In this document: positions 8,497 to 15,745 of the stretch, one piece after another
How positions within the stretch are numbered: the stretch's first letter is position 1
Layout: every line of letters starts with the position of its first letter
Source: a virus
Reading direction: 5' to 3' (one strand)
DNA length: 38,701 nt
Virus record (IMG/VR): IMGVR_UViG_3300030382_004717
Coordinates: 1 to 38,701 of that record
Translations under genes and position numbers: made by a program
The notes under the pieces: model-generated
What the model was told of the DNA's origin: nothing
What the model saw: only the letters and a program-made list of their open reading frames with translations
The model's database searches: none

Positions 8497-9179
8497 GTAA
8501 GTGTAACTGTGGTTGTGAAAAAGAAGCTACTTATGGCGATTGGATTCAAGGACACTGGAATAGAGGTAAAAAGCGGTCTGAAGAATTTAAAAATCATTTG
8601 AAGAATATTATGCCGAAAGTATTATCTTCTGATATTGTTAAAAAGAAAATTTCTACTGGAGTTAACAAAGCAGTTTTAAAAGGAAAGGCAGGAAAGAAGA
8701 ATAAAGGTAGAATTTTATCACAAGAGCATAAAACCAAAATAAGTAAAAATAATGCCAGAGGATTTCTTGGTAAAAATCATTCAGAAGAAACAAAGAATAA
8801 GATGAGTTTGGCTAAGGAGAATTACATTCCTTGGAATAAAGGTATTGAGCATTCTAAAATTAGAGGAGATAAAAATCCAGCTTGGCAGGGTGGTAAATCT
8901 TTTGAATTGTATGGTAGAGGATTTACTAAAGAATTGAAAGAAAAGATTAGGAAAAGAGATAATTATGAATGCCAATACCAAGGTTGTGACAGGACAATGT
9001 TTAATTCAGATATGGATTTTCCTGTTCACCATATTGATTATGACAAAAAGAATCATAATGAAGATAATTTAATTTTATTATGTAATTCTTGCCATGCTAA
9101 GTCAGGTTTTAAAAGAGCGTATTGGTTAGGGTTTTATTCAGCACTTATTTATCAAAAATATTTAAGGAGGTCTTTATGA
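8493..9179 (+). CDS. HNH homing endonuclease with NUMOD3 repeats
   Basis: This 228-residue protein has a Cys-rich start (CNCGCEKEA), several NUMOD3-like DNA-binding repeats (SQEHKTKISK, SEETKNKMSL, each with a following Gly/Lys-rich stretch), and a C-terminal zinc-supported HNH nuclease: RDNYECQYQGC, then VHHIDYDKKN, then NLILLCNSCHAKS. It is a free-standing mobile endonuclease inserted between the recombinase gene (ATGA overlap) and the sugar dehydratase gene (overlap at 9176). Its target would be the matching site in related phages that lack it. Neither neighbour is visibly broken. It marks the boundary between the replication block and the sugar block. Confidence 0.9.
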   Translation: MSKCNCGCEKEATYGDWIQGHWNRGKKRSEEFKNHLKNIMPKVLSSDIVKKKISTGVNKAVLKGKAGKKNKGRILSQEHKTKISKNNARGFLGKNHSEETKNKMSLAKENYIPWNKGIEHSKIRGDKNPAWQGGKSFELYGRGFTKELKEKIRKRDNYECQYQGCDRTMFNSDMDFPVHHIDYDKKNHNEDNLILLCNSCHAKSGFKRAYWLGFYSALIYQKYLRRSL

Positions 9180-10222
9180 GGGTGCTTCTGACGGGGATAA
9201 CTGGTTTTGTGGGTTCACATTTAGCTGAATATATTTTATCTTTGGAAGAAAAACATAAAGTATATGGCTTGTGTAGGTGGCGTAGTCCAAGAGATAATTT
9301 AAAAAATTGTATTAAGGAAGTTCGCCTGTTGGAAGGTGATTTGTTAGATTTCTCTTCATTGGAAAGAGTATTAGAAAAATCTAAGCCTGATATTGTTTTT
9401 CATCTTGCTGCTCAATCATATGTTCAAACTTCTTTTACTTCTCCGTTAGATACTATTAATAGGAATGTTATCGGTACAGTGAATTTATTAGAGGCAATTA
9501 GAAGCGTTAAAGATATTATTGAGAATAAATGGAGTGAAAAAAGAGTTTATTTTGACCCAATCATTCAAATTGCTTCATCGTCAGAAGTATATGGTGAAGT
9601 GCCTTTTGCAGAGCAACCTACTACTGAGTTAACACCATTAAGACCTGCTTCTCCTTATGCTGTAAGTAAAGTAGCTGAAGATATGTTAGGATACCAATAT
9701 CATTTATCTTATGGATTGAAAACTTTACGGACACGATTATTTAGTCATACTGGAGCAAGGAGAGGTGATGTTTTCGTCTTGTCAGCTTTTGCTAAACAGA
9801 TTGCTGCTATAGAACTTGGATTACAAGAGCCAGAAGTAAGGGTAGGAAATCTTGATTCAAGAAGAACATTTATAGATGTGAGAGATGCTGTAAGAGCGTA
9901 TTGGGCATTGGTAACAAAGGTAAAAAATTATGGTGATGTATTTAATATTGGTGGGAGTACAGAATTTACTATTAAAAGCTTGTTAGACAGTTTGGTTGCT
10001 ATGTCTATTTATCCTTACCGAGAGAATATAAAAATTGTAATTGATAAAGAATTGATACGACCTTCAGATGTAGTAAGCCAAATTCCAGATTCAAGTAAAT
10101 TTAGAAGGTTGACAGGGTGGGAGCCAGAAATTCATATGGGAACTACTGTAAAATCAATTTTAGATTATTGGAGGACAGAATTAAAAATTAATCCTTGGAA
10201 AGTTACAAGTGTAGATAAATGA
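9176..10222 (+). CDS. GDP-mannose 4,6-dehydratase / GDP-4-keto-6-deoxymannose reductase-like SDR
   Basis: This 348-residue extended short-chain dehydrogenase shows the NAD(P) motif TGITGFVG at residues 6-13, the HLAAQSYV strand, a SSSEVYGEV catalytic region with the extra Glu used by dehydratases, and YAVSK as the YxxxK pair (Y161, K165). RGDVFVLSAFAKQIA and NLDSRRTFIDVRDAVRAYW are characteristic of the GDP-mannose dehydratase and RMD group. Known members convert GDP-mannose (or GDP-heptose) to the 4-keto-6-deoxy sugar or reduce it. The HddA/HddC-like genes downstream suggest a GDP-heptose substrate, but sequence alone does not decide. I chose ATG 9176 because AAGGAGG lies just upstream. The canonical Tyr is intact, unlike in the other three SDRs of this block. 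Confidence 0.82.
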   Translation: MRVLLTGITGFVGSHLAEYILSLEEKHKVYGLCRWRSPRDNLKNCIKEVRLLEGDLLDFSSLERVLEKSKPDIVFHLAAQSYVQTSFTSPLDTINRNVIGTVNLLEAIRSVKDIIENKWSEKRVYFDPIIQIASSSEVYGEVPFAEQPTTELTPLRPASPYAVSKVAEDMLGYQYHLSYGLKTLRTRLFSHTGARRGDVFVLSAFAKQIAAIELGLQEPEVRVGNLDSRRTFIDVRDAVRAYWALVTKVKNYGDVFNIGGSTEFTIKSLLDSLVAMSIYPYRENIKIVIDKELIRPSDVVSQIPDSSKFRRLTGWEPEIHMGTTVKSILDYWRTELKINPWKVTSVDK

Positions 10223-10223
10223 A

Positions 10224-10352
10224 ATGAAGAGTATTTGGGAAGGTTCTTATAATATAAAACGTAGAGTAGAAATAAGATGTCATTTGTTTTATTGGTTGAA
10301 AGTTGTAATTATTTTTCTTATTTGGTGTGAGTTAATTTGGATTTTTAAATAG
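10224..10352 (+). CDS. small membrane protein
   Basis: A 42-residue ORF starts two bases after the dehydratase stop. It has a basic amphipathic first half (IKRRVEIRCHLF), then a hydrophobic helix rich in Trp and Ile (VVIIFLIWCELIWIF) at the C-terminus. It fills the 140-base gap before the next gene. No family recognised. Confidence 0.4.
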   Translation: MKSIWEGSYNIKRRVEIRCHLFYWLKVVIIFLIWCELIWIFK

Positions 10353-10361
10353 AAAGAAGCT

Positions 10362-10562
10362 ATGGCAAAGAAAAAAGTAATCAACCAAAAAAATAAAAGA
10401 ATACCAGTACCAGTTATTGGGACAATGACACTGTCTTTATTTTTAGATAAGTTCAATGCTCCTGGGTGGTTGTGGGGTGCTTTAGGGGTTTTTATATTTT
10501 TTTATTGGTGTATAGCTATTCACGATATTTTTAATTGTGAAGAGCTTGAAGAGTTTAAATAG
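10362..10562 (+). CDS. small single-pass membrane protein
   Basis: The 66-residue product has a basic N-terminus (MAKKKVINQKNKRIP), a hydrophobic helix at about residues 34-52 (APGWLWGALGVFIFFYWCIA), and a short acidic tail. The layout predicts one membrane helix with positive residues inside. AGAAAGAAG lies upstream of the ATG. It sits among other tiny membrane ORFs and has no recognised function. Confidence 0.55.
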   Translation: MAKKKVINQKNKRIPVPVIGTMTLSLFLDKFNAPGWLWGALGVFIFFYWCIAIHDIFNCEELEEFK

Positions 10563-10575
10563 AGGAGGTGAATAG

Positions 10576-10806
10576 ATGAAGTGTGAAATGGCAATAATGA
10601 ATGGCTCGGGAGATACAAAACTTATTTGGGATTCAGAGAATGACGATGAAGTAAAAAATGCAAGAAGAACTTTTAATGATTTTAAAACATACAAGAAGCC
10701 ACCACAAGGGAAAGCAAGACAAGCTTGTACTAAGTGTAATCAAAAATTTTCTGTTTGTGAAGGTGTTTGTGCTGGTTGTTATAGCCTGATACATAAAACT
10801 TACTAA
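10576..10806 (+). CDS. conserved phage-type protein with C-terminal zinc ribbon
   Basis: The 76-residue product has two parts. The N-terminus (GDTKLIWDSENDDEV, ARRTFNDFK) has the look of a short domain often seen in phage orphan proteins. The C-terminus carries CTKCNQKF and CAGCYS, two CxxC knuckles that would bind one zinc. AGAGGAGGTG precedes the ATG. The stop overlaps the ATG of the E1 alpha gene. Similar two-knuckle ribbons occur at 34291 and 37203. The exact function is unknown. Confidence 0.65.
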   Translation: MKCEMAIMNGSGDTKLIWDSENDDEVKNARRTFNDFKTYKKPPQGKARQACTKCNQKFSVCEGVCAGCYSLIHKTY

Positions 10807-11720
10807 TGAATATTGAATTAGAACTTTACAAAAAAATGTATCTTATTAGAGCATGTGAAGAAGCAATAATGAGCGAATACAATAACGACGGTATGAAGAC
10901 TCCTATGCACATGAGCATGGGTTCTGAGCATATATCATCTGCTGTATGCTTAGCACTTGGCGATAGAGCACAAGTTTTTTCTTCATACCGTTCACATGCT
11001 CCATTTCTTGCAAGAACTGAAGATACAGATCAGTTCTTTTTAGAAATGTATGGTTGTAAGGAATCAGTGTTAGGTGGTAGGGGTGGGTCAATGCATTTGT
11101 GTTACCCTGAAAAGGGATTCATAATGTCATCTGCAATAGTAGCAAGTCAAATATCAGTAGCTTGTGGATATGCTTGGGCTAATAAACAAAAGAAGAATGG
11201 CAAAATAGTGGTTGTATTCTTTGGTGATGGTGCTACTGAAGAGGGTGCTTTTTGGGAGAGTTTGAATATAGCTTCTCTTTATAAATTACCAATTATGTTT
11301 GTAATAGAAGATAATGGGTTGGCGGTTCATACAAATATGTATACAAGAAAAGGGAAAAACATTTTAAACATTATAGATAATGTATATGGGTGTGACTCTG
11401 ATTCTATTGAGAAAGAATATCCTTGTGCTTATTTGTCTATGTATAACAAAGTAAAAAAACATTCATTGGATACTGAAAAGAATTTTATAATTTATTCTTT
11501 TAATTATCATCGTATGCTTGAACATGTTGGTATTGATGAGGATTATGAAGCTGGATATAGAATAAAACCAGCAGATATGGATTTTATTGATCCTGTGTTG
11601 ATGATGAGAAAGAAACTTTTTAAATCTGAAAAAGCTGTTTTAACAAAAGCGACTGAAGATTTAATTGATAAAAAAGTTCAAAAAAGCCTCAAGATGGCAA
11701 AGGAGATGAGTATAATATAA
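10806..11720 (+). CDS. thiamine-diphosphate-dependent E1 component, alpha subunit-like
   Basis: This 304-residue protein resembles the alpha subunit of pyruvate/acetoin/branched-chain 2-oxoacid dehydrogenase E1. Visible family features are YRSHAPFLAR near 60, GGRGGSMHL near 92, the ThDP motif starting GDGATEEG at residues 140-147 with FWESLN and ending EDN, and the phosphorylation-loop-like HRMLEHVG near 235. It is slightly shorter than the usual 320-370. The matching beta subunit is at 14685. No E2 acyltransferase or E3 gene is visible, so the pair may act as a carboligase or decarboxylase in sugar synthesis instead of a classic dehydrogenase complex; that is inference from context. The last codons overlap the TGAGTATAATA motif. 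Confidence 0.85.
   Translation: MNIELELYKKMYLIRACEEAIMSEYNNDGMKTPMHMSMGSEHISSAVCLALGDRAQVFSSYRSHAPFLARTEDTDQFFLEMYGCKESVLGGRGGSMHLCYPEKGFIMSSAIVASQISVACGYAWANKQKKNGKIVVVFFGDGATEEGAFWESLNIASLYKLPIMFVIEDNGLAVHTNMYTRKGKNILNIIDNVYGCDSDSIEKEYPCAYLSMYNKVKKHSLDTEKNFIIYSFNYHRMLEHVGIDEDYEAGYRIKPADMDFIDPVLMMRKKLFKSEKAVLTKATEDLIDKKVQKSLKMAKEMSII
11707..11717 (+). promoter_or_regulatory. TGAGTATAATA motif (putative promoter for the RNA leader)
   Basis: An exact copy of the recurrent motif spans the stop codon of the E1 alpha gene. A start of transcription about seven bases after the TATAAT would lie near 11723, just before the first RNA module at 11736. The transcript would therefore begin with the three modules and then the gene at 11947. 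Confidence 0.5.
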
Positions 11721-11735
11721 ATAAGGAAATAAATT

Positions 11736-11785
11736 GAGCATAGAAGGTTCCTATTAATCAATCATGCCGATATTACCTTCCGCTC
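11736..11785 (+). repeat. RNA module copy 1
   Basis: P1 is GAGC 11736-11739 with GCTC 11782-11785. P2 is GAAGGT 11743-11748 with ACCTTC 11775-11780. P3 is weak: ATC 11761-11763 with GAT 11769-11771. The conserved loop TCCTATTAA follows P2 directly. Confidence 0.65.
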
Positions 11786-11795
11786 TTAAATTATT

Positions 11796-11854
11796 GAAGA
11801 CATAAAAGGTTCCTATTAAACTTTCATTTGGAGAAAAAAATACCTTTCGTCTTC
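11796..11854 (+). repeat. RNA module copy 2
   Basis: P1 is GAAGAC 11796-11801 with GTCTTC 11849-11854. P2 is AAAGGT 11805-11810 with ACCTTT 11842-11847. P3 is TTTC 11822-11825 with GAAA 11833-11836. It starts 60 bases after copy 1. Confidence 0.65.
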
Positions 11855-11864
11855 GTTATTAATC

Positions 11865-11927
11865 GGACACAGGGAGTTCCTATTAAACAATCGGGTTAAC
11901 AGCCCGACTCTAAAATACTTCTCGTCC
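11865..11927 (+). repeat. RNA module copy 3
   Basis: P1 is GGAC 11865-11868 with GTCC 11924-11927. P2 is GGGAGT 11872-11877 with ACTTCT 11917-11922, using two G-U pairs. P3 is the strongest of the three: TCGGG 11891-11895 with CCCGA 11903-11907. It starts 69 bases after copy 2 and ends 19 bases before the next start codon. Confidence 0.65.
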
Positions 11928-11946
11928 ACTTTTAAAAGGAGGAACA

Positions 11947-12972
11947 ATGAAATCCTTAATTAGATTATTCAAAGCAGTACCAATTGGTTCAAGAAGAAAA
12001 GTTTATTCAAAAAAGTTAATAAATGCAGGGTGTTTAGAAAAGACTATTAAAAAAGGATTTATTTTTGCTCCAGAAGTTATTGCTAATTATTCTGATAAAG
12101 AATTAGAAAAAATAATTAAAATAGCAGATAAGGAAATAGGTTTGTCTGCTGAACAAATGAATAGTTCTTTTCACAAGTCTTGGAAGAAAGTTAAAGAAGC
12201 AGACATTGAACAGTTAGTGATGGAACAGCTTATCCATTATATGACTACTTATGGTTTTGAGAGTCTTGGTATTTATAGTGAAGAATCTGTTTATATCCCA
12301 AATGAAAAGTTAGAGATACCAGAATTGAAAGAAGGGATCAGACTTACTGTTATAAAGGGATTGACAGAGAAAGAAATAAAGCAAAAGATATTAACCTTTC
12401 TGAAGTTAGGAATTGCTTTAAAAGAACAAACAAAAAATGATGTTCTTTCTGTTATTAAAGATCATGTTGAATTGAATGAAGAAGAGATAGGCACTATTAA
12501 AAATAAAGAAGTTAAGATTGCTTTGTATGATTCTTTAAAGTTAGTTCCGATTAATGCTGTTGAGTTTTTGAGATATGTTATTTTTAAGTCTACAGGAAAG
12601 ACATTATTGATAAAAGACAGAGCTACAATTGAAGCAATAAAGGAAGAAGCAAATACAGGTGTAACCAGAATGTTTTCGATGTATGGGAAGAAACACGGAT
12701 TTGAAAAATTGGCTGAAATTTTTTATAGATTTAAACCCATCTTTTTAGCATTCAAGACTAATTCAAAATTAAGGTCTTCTATAAATAGGATTAGAAAGTT
12801 GGCAAAGAAACACCATAAGCCAATGCCAGAGGATTTTCTTAATAACATAACATCAATGATTAAGCAAGGGGAACTTATTAGTAAAGATAAACTCAATAAA
12901 GAATTGAGCAAAGCAAATACATTTAGAAAAATAAGACTTGCTTATGCTTTGAAATATAGAATGGGGAATTAA
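11947..12972 (+). CDS. N-terminal half of a split MXAN_6230/SCO0854-like protein
   Basis: This 341-residue, mostly helical protein contains VEFLRYVIFKSTGKTLLIKDRATI near residues 200-222 and a following stretch on EIFYRFKPIFLAFK. These match my memory of the N-terminal half of the large MXAN_6230/SCO0854 family, which occurs in bacteria and phages and has no established biochemical role. It ends with LAYALKYRMGN and a stop. The C-terminal half of the same family is encoded at 13599, after a homing endonuclease gene. Translation starts at ATG 11947 after AAAAGGAGG, downstream of the three RNA modules. I recall the family by sequence pattern; a profile search would be decisive. Confidence 0.6.
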   Translation: MKSLIRLFKAVPIGSRRKVYSKKLINAGCLEKTIKKGFIFAPEVIANYSDKELEKIIKIADKEIGLSAEQMNSSFHKSWKKVKEADIEQLVMEQLIHYMTTYGFESLGIYSEESVYIPNEKLEIPELKEGIRLTVIKGLTEKEIKQKILTFLKLGIALKEQTKNDVLSVIKDHVELNEEEIGTIKNKEVKIALYDSLKLVPINAVEFLRYVIFKSTGKTLLIKDRATIEAIKEEANTGVTRMFSMYGKKHGFEKLAEIFYRFKPIFLAFKTNSKLRSSINRIRKLAKKHHKPMPEDFLNNITSMIKQGELISKDKLNKELSKANTFRKIRLAYALKYRMGN

Positions 12973-12979
12973 AAATAAA

Positions 12980-13597
12980 ATGGAATTTTATAGACATAGA
13001 TGTGAGTGTGGGTGCAATGAACAAATAGTAGTTAGAAAGTCTCATAAGTATGATGGTGTTCCTAAATATATTAAAGATCATAATTTTAGAAAAGGATATT
13101 GGGAAGGAAAGAAAAGAACAAAAGAACAGCGAATAAATATTGCTGTTGGAACAAGAATAGCAATGAATACATTAGAAATTAAGAATAAATTAAGAAAACC
13201 AAAAACTGAAGAACACAAAGAGAAACTAAAAATTGCATCAATGGGGAATCAAAGTGCTAAAGGATCTATACGTACAGAAGGGTTTAAAGAAAATTGTAAA
13301 AATTTAATGAAAGGGAATAAACGTGGTATTGGAAAGCGTTCTGAAAGTACTAAAAGGAATAATAGTAATGCAGCGAAAAGAAATTGGCAAAATTTGGAAT
13401 ACAGAAAGAAGAGATTAACAGCATTGCATAAACATCATATTTATTTGGATGGTGATGATGAGAAGATTTTAATGTTGTCAAGTTCTAAGCATTTGCAGTT
13501 ACATTCGAAAGCATATGAGTATTTAGTAGAAATAAATAAGATTGAGCATTACATTAAATGGTTTGATAAAAAATATAATTTATTTAGGAAGGAATAA
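12980..13597 (+). CDS. HNH homing endonuclease with NUMOD3-like repeats
   Basis: This 205-residue basic protein has a Cys-rich start (CECGCNEQ) similar to that of the endonuclease at 8493, then Lys-rich repeats of NUMOD3 type (TEEHKEKLKIASMGN, SESTKRNNSNAAKRN). It ends in an HNH-like core HKHHIYLDGDD...SSSKHLQLHSKAYEYL. The zinc cysteines present in the endonuclease at 8493 are missing here. It lies between two genes that look like halves of one protein, with seven bases before and one base after. That is the arrangement expected when a homing endonuclease invades a coding gene and leaves two functional pieces. Confidence 0.82.
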   Translation: MEFYRHRCECGCNEQIVVRKSHKYDGVPKYIKDHNFRKGYWEGKKRTKEQRINIAVGTRIAMNTLEIKNKLRKPKTEEHKEKLKIASMGNQSAKGSIRTEGFKENCKNLMKGNKRGIGKRSESTKRNNSNAAKRNWQNLEYRKKRLTALHKHHIYLDGDDEKILMLSSSKHLQLHSKAYEYLVEINKIEHYIKWFDKKYNLFRKE

Positions 13598-13598
13598 A

Positions 13599-14489
13599 AT
13601 GTTATCAATTTTGTATAAGATTAGAAATGGGAAAGCATTTTCTACTGAAACTACAGAATATAATTCTAAGCAAAGAAAAGAAGCCAAGAAAGTATTAAAA
13701 ATAGTTGTTGATTCAATAATAAAAGATGTCAGGAAGAATGTTAAAGGGAAGAAAGTTTTTATACCAGAGAATTTAACATACGCTCTTCCTGCAACAGAGA
13801 AACAGTTTACAGGGGATTTCCCATCAGGTAGTTATGTTACAGTGCCAAAGGATATGGTGTTTGGGGTTCATTGGGAAAATACTAATGGGCATAGAATTGA
13901 TTTGGATTTATCAGTAATACATTGTGGTGGAAAGATAGGTTGGGATTTAAGCTATAGAACTCCAGGAAGAGATATTTTATTCTCAGGCGATGTAACTGAT
14001 GCACCAAAATCAAAAGGAGGAGCATCAGAATTATTTTATGTTAAAAGACAAAGTATGAACCATATGATTTTGATGGTGAATTATTATAATTATGATCCAG
14101 ATGTTCCAGTTCCTTTTAAAGTATTGGTAGCAGAGGAGCAAGTAAGCAGAATGAAAAATAATTATATGGTTGATCCAAACAATGTCAAAGCTATTAGTAA
14201 TACGATAGCTGATAAGCAGCAAATGATACTTGGGCTTGCTGTTACTACTACTAAAGAATGCAGGTTTTATTTTTCTGAATGCAATATTGGCCAATCAATT
14301 ACTTCTTCAGGTGCTGAGTATATAAAACATAGTAGAAAATATCTTTTTGATTACTATAAAAATTCTATTAGCTTGAATGATATTTTGGTTAAGGCTGGAG
14401 CAAAGTTGGTAAAAGATAAAGAGAAATGTGAGATTGATTTATCTCCAGAGAGTTTAGAGAAAGATAAAATAATTGGGATGATAGCTTAA
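13599..14489 (+). CDS. C-terminal half of a split MXAN_6230/SCO0854-like protein
   Basis: The 296-residue product begins LSILYKIRNGKAF, then has PENLTYALPATEKQFTGDFP near 65-84 and the block VHWENTNGHRIDLDLS near 95-110. It continues with ILFSGDVTDAPKSKGGASE near 127-145 and LMVNYYNY near 160. The combination 'DLDLS ... SGD(V/I)T.AP...GASE' is what I recall from the C-terminal part of MXAN_6230/SCO0854 family proteins. The ATG at 13599 has AGGAAGGA upstream, so this half is translated on its own. Together with the 11947 gene it would rebuild a protein of about 640 residues. Confidence 0.62.
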   Translation: MLSILYKIRNGKAFSTETTEYNSKQRKEAKKVLKIVVDSIIKDVRKNVKGKKVFIPENLTYALPATEKQFTGDFPSGSYVTVPKDMVFGVHWENTNGHRIDLDLSVIHCGGKIGWDLSYRTPGRDILFSGDVTDAPKSKGGASELFYVKRQSMNHMILMVNYYNYDPDVPVPFKVLVAEEQVSRMKNNYMVDPNNVKAISNTIADKQQMILGLAVTTTKECRFYFSECNIGQSITSSGAEYIKHSRKYLFDYYKNSISLNDILVKAGAKLVKDKEKCEIDLSPESLEKDKIIGMIA

Positions 14490-14684
14490 ATGTTTAGAAC
14501 TTGTAGAGATGGAGTTAGTAATCATAAGTTTGAACCAAGATATGATGAGATGGAAATTAATCGTCCTCCTATGAGTTTAAAAAGTGAGGGTGGGCATTCT
14601 ACAAAGGATATACGAAAATTGTTTGTAAAGAAAGTTTATGTTAAAGATATTTGTGTTCACTGTGGTAAGGAAATTAGAAAATAA
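14490..14684 (+). CDS. small protein with a C-terminal CxxC
   Basis: The 64-residue product follows the previous stop with no gap and ends directly before the E1 beta start. It has a charged N-terminus and ends with DICVHCGKEIRK, a CxxC knuckle that could bind zinc together with C5 and nearby His. The family is unknown. Tight stop-start junctions on both sides support it as a real gene. Confidence 0.55.
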   Translation: MFRTCRDGVSNHKFEPRYDEMEINRPPMSLKSEGGHSTKDIRKLFVKKVYVKDICVHCGKEIRK

Positions 14685-15734
14685 ATGAAAAAGATAACAT
14701 ACTGCCAAGCCATTAATGAAGCTTTACACCAAGAGATGAAAAGAGATGATTCTGTTATGGTGTATGGAATAGGCTGTGGCGATCATAAAGAAATATTTGG
14801 CTCTACTGAAGGCTTACAAGAAAAGTTTGGCAAAGATAGAGTTTTTGATACACCACTTAGTGAAGACGCTTTGACAGGCTTTGGTATAGGTGCTGCAATG
14901 AACGGAATGCGACCAGTGCAAATTCATATTAGGGCTGACTTTGCTTTATTGGCTATGAATCAGATTATTAATATGATGTCTGCTGTTGACTATATGAGTA
15001 ACGGACAATTAAAATGTCCAATGGTAATAAGAATTATAATTGGTAGAGGGTGGGGACAAGGATTCCAGCATAGCAAAAGTTTGTTTTCTTTATTTACTCA
15101 TATCCCAGGACTGAAAGTAATTGCTCCATCTAACCCACAGGATATGAAAAGTCTGTTGGCTCAAGCTATAGTGAGTGATAATCCTGTTATTTGTTTTGAG
15201 CACAGATGGCTGTATTGGCAAGAACAAGAGGTTGATGACAATCTTGAAGCTCCTTATTTTTCTAAGCTATATCAAAATCCTAAAGCTGAAGCAGATATAA
15301 CTTTATTGAGTTATTCTTGGGGAGTGATTGAGTGTAAAAAAGCTGCTGAGATTTTGTGGGAAATATATAGTGTTTGTGTGAATATTATTGATTTGCGAGT
15401 GCTTACTAACTTAGATATGGAGCACATAGTTAGTTTTATATATACAGACGAATGTATTATTGTTGAGGATGATTGGTTGAATAATAGTGTAGGTGCTGGG
15501 TTTTTAGCACAGTACCTTGATGAGAAATTTAATATTACTAATCAACCAGTTAATTTTTCAAGGATAGGCTGGAAGAATACTCCTTGCCCTACTGCAAGAC
15601 ATCTTGAAAATGATTTTTATTATGATGCAAAAGATATAGTTTTAAAAGTTACAAATAGATTGGGTTTGCGTGTGCCTGATTTGCGTGATGTAGATTGTTA
15701 CAGCCATGAAAATAAATTTCGTGGTCCATTTTAG
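14685..15734 (+). CDS. thiamine-diphosphate-dependent E1 component, beta subunit-like
   Basis: The 349-residue product matches the beta subunit of 2-oxoacid dehydrogenase E1. It has ITYCQAINEALHQEM at the start and DTPLSEDALTGFGIGAA near 55, where the Glu contacts the thiamine ring. It then has MRPVQIHIRADFALLAMNQI near 75, GRGWGQGFQHS near 118, PSNPQDMKSLL near 147 and FEHRWLYW near 172, and the C-terminal domain has SYSWGV and a DLR strand. With the alpha subunit at 10806 it would form an alpha2beta2 enzyme. The two genes, normally adjacent, are separated here by the RNA leader, the split gene, the endonuclease and a zinc-knuckle ORF. About 25 residues after the usual domain end (YSHENKFRGPF) are unassigned. 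Confidence 0.85.
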   Translation: MKKITYCQAINEALHQEMKRDDSVMVYGIGCGDHKEIFGSTEGLQEKFGKDRVFDTPLSEDALTGFGIGAAMNGMRPVQIHIRADFALLAMNQIINMMSAVDYMSNGQLKCPMVIRIIIGRGWGQGFQHSKSLFSLFTHIPGLKVIAPSNPQDMKSLLAQAIVSDNPVICFEHRWLYWQEQEVDDNLEAPYFSKLYQNPKAEADITLLSYSWGVIECKKAAEILWEIYSVCVNIIDLRVLTNLDMEHIVSFIYTDECIIVEDDWLNNSVGAGFLAQYLDEKFNITNQPVNFSRIGWKNTPCPTARHLENDFYYDAKDIVLKVTNRLGLRVPDLRDVDCYSHENKFRGPF

Positions 15735-15745
15735 AAAGGAGTAAT

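Larger units (their letters stand above)
11736..11927 (+). ncRNA. leader with three tandem structured RNA modules
   Basis: The 226-base gap between E1 alpha and the gene at 11947 holds three similar modules of 50, 59 and 63 nt. Each has the same plan: outer stem P1, a 5' bulge AYA, stem P2 ending in GU, a conserved loop UCCUAUUAA followed by a short hairpin P3, an A/U-rich joint, P2', a single C, then P1'. The stems change by compensation between copies (P1: GAGC/GCUC, GAAGAC/GUCUUC, GGAC/GUCC; P2: GAAGGU/ACCUUC, AAAGGU/ACCUUU, GGGAGU/ACUUCU with two G-U pairs). That is what a selected RNA fold looks like. A promoter-like motif precedes the leader and a strong ribosome binding site follows it, so a cis-regulatory or riboswitch-like role is the best guess. 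I do not recognise a known RNA family. Confidence 0.7.

Noticed and set aside
11716-11723. TATAAATA, identical to the T4 late promoter core (also at 36328-36335)
   Set aside because: It arises inside the longer TGAGTATAATATAAATA context at only two of the six motif copies; the shared element is TGAGTATAATA, and no gp55-like sigma gene is visible in the window.
11736-11927. CRISPR-like array or preQ1 riboswitch
   Set aside because: Only three units of unequal length with conserved positions on both sides of a variable centre, which fits a folded RNA and not repeat-spacer units. The GGUUC string resembles preQ1-I, but the required short loop and A-rich pairing tail are missing.
12972-13599. 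Group I intron or intein carrying the endonuclease
   Set aside because: Both halves end and start with their own stop and start codons and only a few bases flank the endonuclease gene, leaving no room for an intron core; no intein splice motifs are seen.
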